From NCBI GenBank assembly GCA_964478125.1, contig CAYZGR010000008.1:13215-77214 (forward strand): 64,000 bases of DNA. Reading direction: 5' to 3'. The position numbers and the translations under genes were made by a program. This DNA is from FW021-bin31 sp964478125. Lineage in GTDB: Bacteria; Bacteroidota; Bacteroidia; Chitinophagales; Chitinophagaceae. The notes beneath the pieces were generated by a model. The model was not told the DNA's origin. It searched no databases and saw nothing but the letters and a program-made list of their open reading frames with translations. Position 1 is the stretch's first letter. Each line of letters starts with the position of its first letter. Below are positions 41,801-51,296 of this stretch, piece after piece.

Positions 41801-43792
41801 ATGAGCGAAGAAATTAATCAGGCGGCATCGCTGGCCCTGACCTCTGAAAATGGGTACGGGGCAGATAGTATTCAGGTATTGGAAGGTTTGGAAGCTGTTC
41901 GTAAGCGACCCGCCATGTATATTGGAGATATTGGAAGCAAAGGACTGCATCATTTGGTATACGAGGTCGTAGACAACTCCATAGACGAGGCGCTTGCAGG
42001 CTATTGCTCTCATATAAAGGTGAGCATAGAGGAAGACAACTCCATCATCGTTTCCGATGACGGTCGCGGCATTCCTACCGGCATCATGGCAAAGGAAAAG
42101 CGATCCGCGCTGGAAGTGGTGATGACCGTACTACATGCCGGGGGGAAATTTGACAAAAGCACCTATAAGGTTTCCGGAGGATTACACGGCGTAGGCGTTA
42201 GTTGCGTGAATGCCCTCTCATCCAATTTTCATGTTACGGTAAAAATAGACGGAAAGGTCTTTGAACAGGATTACGAAAGGGGGATTCCCAAAGAACCGGT
42301 GAAGGTGACCGGCGAGGCAAATGAAACCGGCACGTGCATCCACTTCTGGCCTGATGAAACGATCTTCAATGACATCGTTTATAACCGGGAGATCCTGGCT
42401 TCCCGCTTGAGGGAGCTCTCTTACCTGAACAAGAAAATCCATATAGAATTAATAGACAAGCGGGAAAAAGGAGCGGATGGCAAACCCCTTTCCGAAGTTT
42501 TTTATTCCGAGGGGGGAATTGTAGAATTTGTAAAACTTCTCGACAGTCGGAGTAAACGCCATCCCCTGCTTGAAGATCCTATTTATGTGGAGACCCTGGA
42601 CGAGGAGACAACGGTTTCCGTGGAAGTAGCGATGCAATATAATGACTCCTTTAGTGAAAATATCTTTTCCTACGTCAACAACATCAACACCATTGAAGGG
42701 GGTACGCACGTATCCGGCTTTCGGCGCGCGCTTACGCGGGTGTTCAAATCCTATGGTGAAAAGAATAAATTCTTTGAAAAGGTAAAAATCGAGATCAACG
42801 GGGAAGACTTCAGAGAAGGACTCAGCGCCATTCTCTCCGTCAAAGTTCCAGAGCCGCAGTTCGAAGGTCAAACCAAGACCAAGCTCGGCAATTCAGAGGT
42901 AATGAAAGTGGTAGACAATGCCGTAAGTTCCGTACTGACCAACTACCTGGAAGAACATCCCAAACAGGCCAGAGCCATTATCAGCAAAGTGATCCTGGCA
43001 GCCCAGGCCCGCCATGCCGCACGGAAGGCCAGGGAACTGGTACAACGGAAAAATGTGCTGACCGGCGGGGGATTGCCCGGGAAGCTGGCGGACTGCCAGG
43101 ACAGGGATCCCGAAAAATGTGAAATCTTCCTGGTAGAGGGAGACTCGGCCGGCGGTACAGCCAAACAAGGCCGCGACAGAAATTATCAGGCTATACTTCC
43201 ACTCAGGGGTAAAATACTGAATGTGGAAAAAGCACTGGAGCACAAAATATATGAGAACGAAGAAATCAAAAATATGTACACGGCCTTCGGCGTAACCGTA
43301 GGTACGGAAGAAGATGAAAAAGCACTCAATCTTGACAAGCTCCGTTATCATAAGATCATTATTATGACCGATGCCGATGTAGACGGTTCTCATATTGCCA
43401 CGCTTATTCTCACGTTGTTTTTCCGAAAAATGAAAGCTTTAATTGAACAAGGCTACGTATACCTGGCTCAACCCCCATTGTACAAGGTAAGTAAAGGGAA
43501 AGAGCAGGTCTATTGCTGGACGGAACCCCAGCGGCGTGCAGCGGTTACGAAACTGGCCAAAGGCGGCAAAGAAGAAAATGTGAACATACAGCGCTATAAA
43601 GGTTTAGGTGAAATGAGTGAAGAACAACTCTGGGACACGACGATGAACCCCGAAACCCGTATCCTTAAGCAAGTTACCATCGAAAGCGCCGCCGAGGCAG
43701 ATCTCGTGTTCAGCATGCTGATGGGGGAAGAAGTACCTCCGCGCAGGGAATTCATTGAAAAGCATGCCCAATACGCACAGTTGGATGTATAA
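41801..43792 (+). CDS. gyrB: DNA gyrase subunit B
   Basis: GyrB is the ATPase subunit of gyrase, which negatively supercoils DNA. The 663-residue protein has the GHKL ATP site (EVVDNSIDEALAGYC, SDDGRGIPTGI, LHAGGKFDKSTYKVSGGLHGVGVSCVNALS), the QTKTKLGNSE transducer loop, and the Toprim domain (FLVEGDSAGGTAKQGRDR, MTDADVDGSHIATL). The C-terminal part QRYKGLGEMSEEQLWDTTMNPETR is diagnostic of a GyrB/ParE subunit. Start MSEEINQ at 41801 was chosen because the ATG 48 bp upstream overlaps the expected transcription start. Confidence 0.95.
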   Translation: MSEEINQAASLALTSENGYGADSIQVLEGLEAVRKRPAMYIGDIGSKGLHHLVYEVVDNSIDEALAGYCSHIKVSIEEDNSIIVSDDGRGIPTGIMAKEKRSALEVVMTVLHAGGKFDKSTYKVSGGLHGVGVSCVNALSSNFHVTVKIDGKVFEQDYERGIPKEPVKVTGEANETGTCIHFWPDETIFNDIVYNREILASRLRELSYLNKKIHIELIDKREKGADGKPLSEVFYSEGGIVEFVKLLDSRSKRHPLLEDPIYVETLDEETTVSVEVAMQYNDSFSENIFSYVNNINTIEGGTHVSGFRRALTRVFKSYGEKNKFFEKVKIEINGEDFREGLSAILSVKVPEPQFEGQTKTKLGNSEVMKVVDNAVSSVLTNYLEEHPKQARAIISKVILAAQARHAARKARELVQRKNVLTGGGLPGKLADCQDRDPEKCEIFLVEGDSAGGTAKQGRDRNYQAILPLRGKILNVEKALEHKIYENEEIKNMYTAFGVTVGTEEDEKALNLDKLRYHKIIIMTDADVDGSHIATLILTLFFRKMKALIEQGYVYLAQPPLYKVSKGKEQVYCWTEPQRRAAVTKLAKGGKEENVNIQRYKGLGEMSEEQLWDTTMNPETRILKQVTIESAAEADLVFSMLMGEEVPPRREFIEKHAQYAQLDV

Positions 43793-43809
43793 TTTTTTTC
43801 CTACCTTTG
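43781..43809 (+). promoter_or_regulatory. Promoter of the rpsF-rpsR-rplI operon
   Basis: TTG (43781-43783), an 18-bp spacer and TACCTTTG (43802-43809) form a good Bacteroidota promoter that overlaps the end of gyrB. The rpsF ATG is 39 bp downstream of the motif. Confidence 0.7.
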
Positions 43810-43848
43810 CACCCTTAATTTTTTAAACAACTAAAATACAGGGAAATC

Positions 43849-44205
43849 ATGAACGATTATGAATTGATGGTGATCTTTACCCCTGTGCTTTCTGACGAAG
43901 ATTTTAAATCTGCGCAGGAAAAGGCTGCCGCTTTTATTAAAGAAAACAACGGCAAGCTTGTGCACACCAATCCCTGGGGGCTTAGATCACTGGCGTATCC
44001 GATCCAGAAGAAGACCACGGGTCTCTACTGGGTCCTGGAATATCAGGCGCCATCCGACCTCAATGAAAAGTTGAAAATCCAACTCAACAGGGATGAAAAT
44101 GTCATGCGTTATCTCGTCACCCGGCTTGATAAATATGCCGTAGAATACAATGAGAAAAAACGTAAGAAAACGAGTAAAGAAGAACCTCAAACTATTGAAG
44201 CTTAA
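43849..44205 (+). CDS. rpsF: Ribosomal protein bS6
   Basis: bS6 binds the central domain of 16S rRNA together with bS18. The 118-residue protein has the family start MNDYELMVIFTPVLSDEDF, the segment LVHTNPWGLRSLAYPIQKKTTGLYWVLEYQAP, and NVMRYLVTRLDKYAVEYNEK, followed by a basic tail. It leads the conserved rpsF-rpsR-rplI operon; rpsR starts 3 bp after its stop. Confidence 0.97.
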   Translation: MNDYELMVIFTPVLSDEDFKSAQEKAAAFIKENNGKLVHTNPWGLRSLAYPIQKKTTGLYWVLEYQAPSDLNEKLKIQLNRDENVMRYLVTRLDKYAVEYNEKKRKKTSKEEPQTIEA

Positions 44206-44208
44206 ATT

Positions 44209-44472
44209 ATGGCAAGACAAGAAATCAGATACCTGGCTTCCGCACGCGTGCCAAAACATCACAAGAAGTATTGCCGCTTCAAGAAGATGGGTATCAAGTA
44301 TGTAGATTACAAAGATGCAGAGTTCCTGAAAAAATTCCTGAACGAGCAGGGGAAATTATTACCCCGTCGCATCACGGGCAACTCGCTCAAATATCAACGT
44401 AAAGTGGCCCAGGCGGTAAAAAAGGCCCGCCAGATGGCTTTACTGCCTTATGTTACAGACCTTTTAAAGTAA
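44209..44472 (+). CDS. rpsR: Ribosomal protein bS18
   Basis: The 87-residue basic protein is bS18, partner of bS6 on the small subunit platform: KYCRFKKMGIKYVDYKDAEFLKKFLNEQGKLLPRRITGNSLKYQRKVAQAVKKARQMALLPYV is the complete family core. It lies between rpsF (3 bp) and rplI (6 bp) in the usual order. The KYCRF cysteine replaces the fuller zinc-binding set seen in some species. Confidence 0.97.
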   Translation: MARQEIRYLASARVPKHHKKYCRFKKMGIKYVDYKDAEFLKKFLNEQGKLLPRRITGNSLKYQRKVAQAVKKARQMALLPYVTDLLK

Positions 44473-44478
44473 TACAAT

Positions 44479-44925
44479 ATGCAAGTCATTCTTATAAAAG
44501 ATGTTAAGAACCTGGGGACTTACAACGAACTGGTAACGGTAAAAGACGGCTACGCCAGAAATTATCTGATCCCGCATAAATTTGCCGTAGAAGCAAGCCA
44601 TTCCAATTTGCGACAGATGGAAGAACGCAAAAAGGTACAGGAACAAAAAGAAGCGCATATGCTCGCAGAGATCGCCAAGGTTAAAGAAGCCCTGGCTGCT
44701 TCCCCGCTGCAGATCGGCGCCAAAACGGGTACTTCCGGAAAGATATTCGGCTCGGTAACTACCCTGCAATTGGTTCAGGCCATCAAAGCCCAAAAAGGCT
44801 ATGAGATCAACCGCCGGCATGTAGACATACTGGACGATGTAAAAGAGCTCGGCACATACAAGGCGAAGATCACCTTCCCCAACAAACAGGAAATTGATCT
44901 CGAATTTGAAGTGGTGAGCGAGTAA
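44479..44925 (+). CDS. rplI: Ribosomal protein bL9
   Basis: The 148-residue protein has the bL9 N-terminal domain (MQVILIKDVKNLGTYNELVTVKDGYARNYLIPHKFAVEAS), the long connecting helix (about residues 45-75), and the C-terminal rRNA-binding domain with KIFGSVTTLQLVQAIK. It binds 23S rRNA at the base of the L1 stalk. It is the last gene of the operon and is followed by a terminator. Confidence 0.97.
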   Translation: MQVILIKDVKNLGTYNELVTVKDGYARNYLIPHKFAVEASHSNLRQMEERKKVQEQKEAHMLAEIAKVKEALAASPLQIGAKTGTSGKIFGSVTTLQLVQAIKAQKGYEINRRHVDILDDVKELGTYKAKITFPNKQEIDLEFEVVSE

Positions 44926-44950
44926 GCCTAACTCTTATTTCATTTTCAAT

Positions 44951-44985
44951 GCCCTGTGATATCCCTATTGCAGGGTGTTTTTTTA
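44951..44985 (+). terminator. Intrinsic terminator of the rpsF operon
   Basis: CCCTG (44952-44956) pairs with CAGGG (44971-44975) around a 14-nt loop, extended by one G-T pair, and is followed by TGTTTTTTT. It lies 26 bp after the rplI stop. Confidence 0.8.
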
Positions 44986-45118
44986 TAAGCGATTTCTTTT
45001 CCACATCCCTGTTTAGTCTTCCCGAATATCCGTACTTTTACCTTTTCTATAAAGGGAATGTGACAGACAGAATGCCGACGCTCTTAATCGATCAGCGTCT
45101 TTACGGAATTTATAAAAT

Positions 45119-47431
45119 ATGGATTATTTAGCAGGGCTCAATTCCCCACAACGGGAAGCCGTATTACATAAAGAAGGACCTCTCATTATCATTGCAGGCG
45201 CCGGATCGGGAAAAACCAAAGTATTGACCACCCGGATCGCACACTTGCTCAACAGCGGCGTAGATGCTTTCAATATTCTGGCACTGACTTTCACTAATAA
45301 GGCTGCCCGGGAGATGAAAGACCGTGTGGAAAGTATACTGGGCGGAACGGAAGCCCGGAACCTGTATATCGGAACGTTTCATTCCGTATTTGCCCGTATT
45401 CTTCGTTCCGAAGGGCCCAGGATGGGTTATCCCTCCAATTTTACCATTTATGATACCGATGACGCCAAAAGCCTGATCAAGTCCATTGTAAAAGAACAGG
45501 AACTGGACGAAAAGATATATAAGCCCAAGCTGGTCCTCAATCGCATTTCCGCAGCCAAAAATGCACTTATTCATCCGGAGTTATATGAACAGGAATTTGA
45601 ATTGCGTCAGGAAGACCTTCGTTCTTCCCGGCCCTTGATCTATAAGATATATCACACTTATTGCAGGCGGTGTTTCAAAAATGGCGCTATGGACTTTGAC
45701 GACCTGCTCTTGAAAATGTATGATCTGCTCACCGGCTTTCCGGAAGCACTCGTAAAATACCAGCATAAATTTCAATATATATTAATCGATGAGTATCAGG
45801 ATACCAATCCGGCACAGTATGCCATTATCAAGCTGCTGGGAGATGTGCATGAAAACATTTGCGTGGTAGGGGATGATGCGCAGAGCATCTATTCTTTCCG
45901 CGGGGCTACCATACAGAATATCCTTCAATTCGAAAAGGATTATGACAATGTAAAAGTGATCAAGCTGGAACAGAATTACCGCAGCACAAAGACCATTATT
46001 GAAGTGGCCAATCGCGTAATAGCACAAAATAAAAAACAAATTAAAAAACGCCTCTGGACCGATAACCTGACAGGAGATAAGATCCATCTCATGCAAACTG
46101 CCTCCGACAACGACGAAGGAAGATATGTAGCCGATGTGATAGCAGAACAGAAATTGCGCAATCACTTTCAAGATAAAGATTTTGCCATTTTATATCGTAC
46201 CAACTCCCAAAGCAGAAGCTTCGAGGAGAACCTGCGGCGAAAGAATATCCCTTATCGCATTTATGGCGGTTTATCCTTTTATCAGCGAAAAGAGATCAAG
46301 GACCTATTGGCCTATTTGCGGGTGATCGTGAATCCACAGGATGAGGTGAGCATCCGCCGCATCATCAATTATCCTACCCGCGGTATTGGACGGATCACGA
46401 TGGAAAAAGCCACCGTCGTCGCCAACCAACACGGGATATCGCTCTGGGAAGTGTTTGAAAAAGCCGGGGAAGCAGGCTTCAGGGCAGGTACTTTAAACGC
46501 CATCCAAAACTTTGTCCTGATGATAAAAAGTTTCCGCACCATGCTCGAAAAACACAATGCCTACGACGTAGCATTTCGGGTAGGGAAGGAGACGGGCATG
46601 GTAAAGGAGCTTTTTAACGACAAAAGCACGGAGGGAATTGCCCGTTACGAGAACGTACAAGAACTACTGAACGCCATCAAATCATTTACCGAAACCCCCA
46701 CCGAGGATGGAGAAATCACGGATAAGGATCTCGGCAGTTATCTGCAACAGATCGCTCTGCTCACGGATGCAGACCAGGGGGAAGAAAACGAGGATGTGGT
46801 AAGCTTAATGACCATACATGCCGCCAAGGGGCTGGAATTTCCTTGTGTCTTTTTAGTAGGGCTCGAAGAAGGGCTCTTCCCCAATATCATGGCCATCAAT
46901 TCCCGTGAAGATCTGGAGGAAGAACGCCGGTTGTTTTATGTAGCGGTCACCCGTGCGGAAAAGCAGCTCTGGCTCACCCACTGCAGCACCCGTTACCGCT
47001 TCGGAAACCTGATCCAAAACGAACCCAGCAGGTTCCTTAAAGAGCTGCCCGTCGAGTTTTTGTCCGAAGCTTATAGCCCCAAAAGCAATCGTTTTCCGGA
47101 AAATCAGAACTACACAGACGGCGGGGCCTGGTCCGGGAAAAGGGCCAATGCCACCGCAGGTTCAAAACAAAACGGGCAAAAATCTGGCCGGCAAAGGACC
47201 GGCAAGCCTACTGTGATAAATCATACGCCTTCTACCGGATTCCAGGCCGACAATCCAGATGAAATCGAAAACGGCATGGAGGTAGAACATGCTAAATTCG
47301 GCTTCGGGAAAGTACTTCGTACCGAAGGAAATCCCAAGAACCGCATGGCTACCATTTTTTTCCAGAAAGCGGGAGAAAAGAAGATCATGCTCAACTATGC
47401 CCGCCTGATGATCGTTAAAAAAGAAGTGTAA
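45119..47431 (+). CDS. UvrD/PcrA/Rep-type DNA helicase
   Basis: The 770-residue superfamily 1A helicase unwinds DNA 3' to 5' in repair and replication-fork clearance. Motifs in order: Q motif LNSPQREAV, Walker A GAGSGKT (27-33), ALTFTNKAAREMKDRV, GTFHSVFARILR, Walker B LIDEYQDTNPAQY, VVGDDAQSIYSFRGA, LEQNYRSTKTI, TIHAAKGLEFPCVFLVGLEEGLFP, and RRLFYVAVTRAEKQLWL. The C-terminal GMEVEHAKFGFGKVLRTEGNP is the tudor-like domain of PcrA/UvrD proteins. recX follows 3 bp downstream, so repair genes are grouped. Confidence 0.94.
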   Translation: MDYLAGLNSPQREAVLHKEGPLIIIAGAGSGKTKVLTTRIAHLLNSGVDAFNILALTFTNKAAREMKDRVESILGGTEARNLYIGTFHSVFARILRSEGPRMGYPSNFTIYDTDDAKSLIKSIVKEQELDEKIYKPKLVLNRISAAKNALIHPELYEQEFELRQEDLRSSRPLIYKIYHTYCRRCFKNGAMDFDDLLLKMYDLLTGFPEALVKYQHKFQYILIDEYQDTNPAQYAIIKLLGDVHENICVVGDDAQSIYSFRGATIQNILQFEKDYDNVKVIKLEQNYRSTKTIIEVANRVIAQNKKQIKKRLWTDNLTGDKIHLMQTASDNDEGRYVADVIAEQKLRNHFQDKDFAILYRTNSQSRSFEENLRRKNIPYRIYGGLSFYQRKEIKDLLAYLRVIVNPQDEVSIRRIINYPTRGIGRITMEKATVVANQHGISLWEVFEKAGEAGFRAGTLNAIQNFVLMIKSFRTMLEKHNAYDVAFRVGKETGMVKELFNDKSTEGIARYENVQELLNAIKSFTETPTEDGEITDKDLGSYLQQIALLTDADQGEENEDVVSLMTIHAAKGLEFPCVFLVGLEEGLFPNIMAINSREDLEEERRLFYVAVTRAEKQLWLTHCSTRYRFGNLIQNEPSRFLKELPVEFLSEAYSPKSNRFPENQNYTDGGAWSGKRANATAGSKQNGQKSGRQRTGKPTVINHTPSTGFQADNPDEIENGMEVEHAKFGFGKVLRTEGNPKNRMATIFFQKAGEKKIMLNYARLMIVKKEV

Positions 47432-47434
47432 ACA

Positions 47435-47905
47435 ATGGCTACTCCTGACGAAGCGCTGGAAAAGCTCAAGCATTATTGTGCTTATCAGGAACGTTCCCAT
47501 AAAGAAGCATTAAAAAAACTTCATGAACTAAAGGTCTGGGGGTATGATGCAGAAGCCATCATATCCACCCTGATACAGGAAGACTATCTGAATGAAGAAA
47601 GGTATGCCTGCAGCTTTGCCCGCGGAAAATTCAGGATGAAACAATGGGGCCGGAACAAAATAAGGTTTGCGTTAAAAGCCAATCAGATCTCCGCTTATTG
47701 TATAAAAAAAGCCATGCAGGAGATCGACGAGGAAGAATACCTGGCTACTCTTACATCCCTGGCAGAAAAAAAATACTCTCATCTTAAAAGGGAGCAATAC
47801 CTCCGCAGAAAATACAAAACCAGGCAACACCTGATCAGGAAAGGATATGAACCCGGATTGGTGAATCAGGTACTGGAAAATTTAACAGGCGAAAACAGGA
47901 GATAA
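47435..47905 (+). CDS. recX: Regulatory protein RecX
   Basis: RecX inhibits RecA filament activity. The 156-residue, mainly helical protein has three RecX repeats: an N-terminal block (CAYQERSHKEALKKLHELKVWG), the core QEDYLNEERYACSFARGKFRMKQWGRNKIRFALKANQIS, and a C-terminal repeat (LRRKYKTRQHLIRKGYEPGLVNQVLENL). The start ATG lies 3 bp after the helicase stop. recA is not in the window. It is convergent with the haem-binding-domain gene, with a 3-bp gap. Confidence 0.93.
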   Translation: MATPDEALEKLKHYCAYQERSHKEALKKLHELKVWGYDAEAIISTLIQEDYLNEERYACSFARGKFRMKQWGRNKIRFALKANQISAYCIKKAMQEIDEEEYLATLTSLAEKKYSHLKREQYLRRKYKTRQHLIRKGYEPGLVNQVLENLTGENRR

Positions 47906-47908
47906 GGA

Positions 47909-48385
47909 TTACGGTCCCGTATATATTCCCTTTTCTATCGTATCCTCCATGTCTGCGGCCCACTCCGCTACCTGTTTATATTGCTTATCCGTCAGCTGTG
48001 CTTTTTTATGCATAAGCTTATAAGACTTTATAGGCATGGCATGGTCGGACATCTGCTCACTGATCTCATGGAACTTATGAGCAGCTTCTTTCGGACTGTA
48101 TTGAGCAAATTCAGAAAAGTTGACGTGATGTTTCGCCTTCTTTATATGCCGGCTCATCCACCAGCCTACGGGTTGGATGTTGTAGTACCATGGATAGGTT
48201 GTGTAATTGGAGTGGCAATCATAACAACCGTCATTTAAGACCATCAACACATTCATCGGAACTTCATATTTTGTGGCAATATCATTAACCGGATCCGCAT
48301 CAGATGTATTTTTGGAAGGACGGAAAAACTGAATAACTATTAAAACAATTATGATGATAATGACAATCTTTGTACCCCTTCTCAT
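47909..48385 (-). CDS. Membrane-anchored haem-binding-domain protein
   Basis: The 158-residue protein has an N-terminal membrane anchor (residues 6-21, very Ile/Val-rich) and a periplasmic domain with a c-type haem motif CYDCH at residues 54-58 followed by SNYTTYPWYYNIQPVGWW, the pattern of the Haem_bd family. The other axial ligand may be the Met in DHAMPIKSY, a common arrangement in this family. The electron partner is unknown. The gene stands alone on the minus strand. Confidence 0.9.
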   Translation of the reverse strand: MRRGTKIVIIIIIVLIVIQFFRPSKNTSDADPVNDIATKYEVPMNVLMVLNDGCYDCHSNYTTYPWYYNIQPVGWWMSRHIKKAKHHVNFSEFAQYSPKEAAHKFHEISEQMSDHAMPIKSYKLMHKKAQLTDKQYKQVAEWAADMEDTIEKGIYTGP

Positions 48386-48462
48386 AACTCAATTTTTAAG
48401 TAAAGATATAGAATCTATTGTACCTTGCAAGCTGAAACAGACTTTTTTGTCCAACATTGCCT

Positions 48463-49332
48463 ATGTACTACGTTCTGTTCTGCATCATCTACCTGATATC
48501 GCTATTGCCGTTTTGGGTCCTGTACAAAATATCGGATATAATCTATTTTCTGCTGTACCATGTCATCCGCTATCGGAAGAAGGTGGTGTTTGCACATATA
48601 GAACAGGCTTTCCCTGAAAAAACCGCCCGCCAAAGGATCCGGATAGCAAAAAGATTTTTTCGGAATCTGGCTGACCTGCTGGTAGAGATGATCAAGATGA
48701 TGAGCATTAATAAAAGACAGATCCGGAAACGATTTGAATATAAAGATGCGGTTATTAAAAAGCTGGAGAAAGAAAATCGTTCTTGCCAGGTCATGTTAGG
48801 TCATTTTTTTAACTGGGAATGGGCCAATCTTTATATGAGTCTGATCACCAACAAGCCCTTTTTAGTAACCTATAAACCCCTAAAAGACAAAACTTCAAAT
48901 CGATTGTTCAGATACATGCGTTCCCGCTTTGGAAGTGTACTAATAGCATCGGATAACGTACAGGCAGAGATGAAGCCTTTTAAAGATAAATCATACACCA
49001 GCGTATTGGTCGCCGATCAAAATCCGGGCGGCCGACGGAGGGTTTATTGGTTCCCCTTTTTAAATAAAATGACCGCTTTTTACAGGGGCCCCGAGTTTAA
49101 TGCCAAGAGAAACCATATGGCGATTGTTTTTGGAAATATAAAAAAGGTGAAACGCGGGTATTATAAAATAGAAACCCGGTTGGCTTTTGAAGATGCCCGC
49201 GAAACACAAAAGGGAGAAATCATGGAAGCCTTCGTCAAATTTATGGAAAATTGTATCATACAACAGCCCGACAGCTGGCTCTGGAGCCACCGCCGCTGGA
49301 AACGAAAATGGAAAGGAAAACCTAATGAATAA
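48463..49332 (+). CDS. Lysophospholipid/lipid A acyltransferase (LpxL/HtrB family)
   Basis: The 289-residue protein has an N-terminal membrane segment and the LPLAT fold of late acyltransferases. The catalytic H-x4-E/D motif is seen as GHFFNWEWANLY, with the second segment FKDKSYTSVLVADQNPGG and the family ending PDSWLWSHRRWKRKWKG. It probably adds a secondary acyl chain to lipid A, which would complement the lpx operon at 15.3-20.5 kb. ATG 48463 (MYYVLFC) was used rather than an upstream TTG. The tag gene overlaps its end by 8 bp. Confidence 0.92.
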   Translation: MYYVLFCIIYLISLLPFWVLYKISDIIYFLLYHVIRYRKKVVFAHIEQAFPEKTARQRIRIAKRFFRNLADLLVEMIKMMSINKRQIRKRFEYKDAVIKKLEKENRSCQVMLGHFFNWEWANLYMSLITNKPFLVTYKPLKDKTSNRLFRYMRSRFGSVLIASDNVQAEMKPFKDKSYTSVLVADQNPGGRRRVYWFPFLNKMTAFYRGPEFNAKRNHMAIVFGNIKKVKRGYYKIETRLAFEDARETQKGEIMEAFVKFMENCIIQQPDSWLWSHRRWKRKWKGKPNE

Positions 49333-49921
49333 AAACAGATCCCGCTGCCTCTGGCCGGCAGATGACGAACTCATGATCCGATATCATGATGAAGAATGGG
49401 GAACCCCGCTACATGATGACCAAAAATTATTTGAATTTATGGTGCTGGATGCCTTTCAGGCCGGGTTGAGTTGGAAAACTATTTTGTACAAAAGAGAAAA
49501 TTTCAGAAAAGCCTTTGCAAACTTTGATCCGGAAAAAGTAAGCCGGTTCACGGAAAGAAGGATCCGGGCGCTCATGCAAAATGCCGGGATTATCCGGAAT
49601 AAAAGAAAAATAAGCACCACAGTAATCAATGCCCGCCGCTTTCTGGAGGTAAAAGAACAATTCGGCTCTTTTGACAAATATATATGGCAGTTCGTAGGCT
49701 ATGAAACCATAGTACAGAATCGAGCCCTTGAGGATCCGCCCCTTACCACTTCTCCCGAATCCGAATCAATGAGCAAAGATCTGAAAAAAAGGGGATTTAA
49801 GTTCGTAGGTCCGACTATCTGTTATGCCTTCATGCAGGCAGCCGGAATGGTTAATGACCATGTCACGAGCTGTTTCCGGTATACGGAAATCAAAAAGATG
49901 AAAGAGGTATCCCAACAATAA
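49325..49921 (+). CDS. tag: DNA-3-methyladenine glycosylase I
   Basis: Tag excises 3-methyladenine from alkylated DNA. The 198-residue protein has the family start RCLWPADDELMIRYHDEEWGTPLHDDQKLFEFMVLDAFQAGLSWKTIL and the helix-hairpin-helix region RIRALMQNAGIIRNKRKI. A KRGFKFVGPTICYAFMQAAGMVNDHVTSCFRY ending carries the zinc-binding His and Cys. An in-frame open stretch reaches back to 49187 inside the acyltransferase, but ATG 49325 gives the conserved N-terminus; its first 8 bp overlap the previous gene. Confidence 0.95.
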   Translation: MNKNRSRCLWPADDELMIRYHDEEWGTPLHDDQKLFEFMVLDAFQAGLSWKTILYKRENFRKAFANFDPEKVSRFTERRIRALMQNAGIIRNKRKISTTVINARRFLEVKEQFGSFDKYIWQFVGYETIVQNRALEDPPLTTSPESESMSKDLKKRGFKFVGPTICYAFMQAAGMVNDHVTSCFRYTEIKKMKEVSQQ

Positions 49922-49988
49922 GACCCGTGAAAACGTCATAACATTACACCTAAGCGGAATCAAAAAACTACAGAATCCTGAACAAACG

Positions 49989-50840
49989 ATGCTTGATAAA
50001 GAAAGATTAAATGAATTTATAAGCGCCGCCTTAAAAGAGGATATAGGCGCTGGAGATCACAGTACGCTTGCCTGCATTCCGGAAGATACAGAAGGGAAGT
50101 CCATCTTAAAGATAAAAGAAAATGGCATTTTGGCCGGTATGGAAGCGGCGCATGCAATCTTTAAATACCTGGAAGAAGGGGTCGCTTTCACTCCCTTTAA
50201 AAAAGACGGGGAAAATATGCAGACCGGAGAGCAAGCGTTCGAGGTGGCCGGCAAGGTACATACGCTTTTATCTGCGGAACGGCTTGTATTAAACTGTATG
50301 CAGCGCATGAGCGGTATCGCCACCCTGACCAGCCAATACGTTGAGAAAATAGGAAAGTATAAAACCAGGCTGCTGGATACCCGGAAAACAACACCCAATT
50401 TTCGCATGCTCGAAAAAGAAGCCGTTCGTATAGGCGGCGGCTATAACCATCGCATGGGATTGTATGATATGATCATGTTAAAAGACAACCACATTGACTT
50501 TTCCGGAGGTATAGCACCGGCTATGCAAAGGGTACAAAACTATTTAAAGAGAAACCGTCTACAGCTGCCGGTAGAGGTAGAGGCGCGTTCTATCGAGGAA
50601 GTCCGGCAGATCTTAAATGCAGGTAAAATACAACGTATCATGTTAGACAACTTTACGCCCGAAGCCGCTGCCGAAGCCGTACAACTTATCAACGGCAGAT
50701 GTGAGACCGAAGCCTCGGGGAACATTTCTTTAGATACGATTGAAGCATATGCCAGGGCAGGGGTAGATTTTATTTCTGCCGGCGCGGTTATTCATCATGC
50801 CACCAGTCTGGATCTAAGCCTGAAGGCAGAGATAGCCTAA
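49989..50840 (+). CDS. nadC: Nicotinate-nucleotide pyrophosphorylase (quinolinate phosphoribosyltransferase)
   Basis: NadC converts quinolinate and PRPP to nicotinate mononucleotide in NAD synthesis. The 283-residue protein shows FISAALKEDIGAGDHST, RLVLNCMQRMSGIATLTSQYV, LLDTRKTTPNFRMLEKEAVRIGGGYNHRMGLYDMIMLKDNH and EVEARSIEEV, then the barrel end SGNISLDTIEAYARAGVDFISAGA. It follows tag by 67 bp. nadA and nadB are not in the window. It ends exactly one base before the convergent deaminase gene's stop. Confidence 0.95.
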   Translation: MLDKERLNEFISAALKEDIGAGDHSTLACIPEDTEGKSILKIKENGILAGMEAAHAIFKYLEEGVAFTPFKKDGENMQTGEQAFEVAGKVHTLLSAERLVLNCMQRMSGIATLTSQYVEKIGKYKTRLLDTRKTTPNFRMLEKEAVRIGGGYNHRMGLYDMIMLKDNHIDFSGGIAPAMQRVQNYLKRNRLQLPVEVEARSIEEVRQILNAGKIQRIMLDNFTPEAAAEAVQLINGRCETEASGNISLDTIEAYARAGVDFISAGAVIHHATSLDLSLKAEIA

Positions 50841-51296
50841 CTATCTCATTCGCCTGTCCCTGAAAAAATCCTGCATAAGTTGTTTACAATCATCCTCAAG
50901 TACACCGGTAATAATTTCAGTTCTGGGATGAAAGGGGGAAGCGGTTCCCGTAGTCTTCTTATAGCCGTTCTTTTCATCCTTCGTACCAAAGATGACATAA
51001 CCAATTTTACTCCAGTACAAGGCTCCTGAACACATCAGGCAGGGCTCCACAGTTACGTAGAGCCGGGCATCCGGCAGGTATTTGCTCCCCAGATAATGAA
51101 AAGCGGAAGTCAGGGCGATCATTTCGGCATGCGCGGTGCAATCATTCAGTGTTTCCGTCTGGTTATAACCCCGTGCTATAATCCGGTTCTTCTGAACCAC
51201 GATCGCTCCTATCGGGACCTCTCCTTCGTTATAGGCTCTCTTCGCCTCTCTCAATGCCTGTTGCATCCATTTCTCATCTTCTTCCCAGTGATTCAC
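50841..51296 (-). CDS. Nucleoside/tRNA adenosine deaminase, TadA-like
   Basis: The 151-residue zinc deaminase has the catalytic motifs HAEMIALTSAF and VTVEPCLMCSGALYWSKI, with GEVPIGAIVVQKNRIIARGYN at the N-terminus. This is the pattern of TadA, which makes inosine at the wobble position of tRNA-Arg, although guanine deaminases of the same family look similar. Its ATG overlaps the stop region of the TonB receptor by 4 bp, so the two are translationally coupled. Confidence 0.9.
   Translation of the reverse strand: MNHWEEDEKWMQQALREAKRAYNEGEVPIGAIVVQKNRIIARGYNQTETLNDCTAHAEMIALTSAFHYLGSKYLPDARLYVTVEPCLMCSGALYWSKIGYVIFGTKDEKNGYKKTTGTASPFHPRTEIITGVLEDDCKQLMQDFFRDRRMR

Noticed and set aside
49187..49324. 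Upstream in-frame extension of tag
   Set aside because: It is inside the acyltransferase gene in another frame and lacks conserved Tag sequence.
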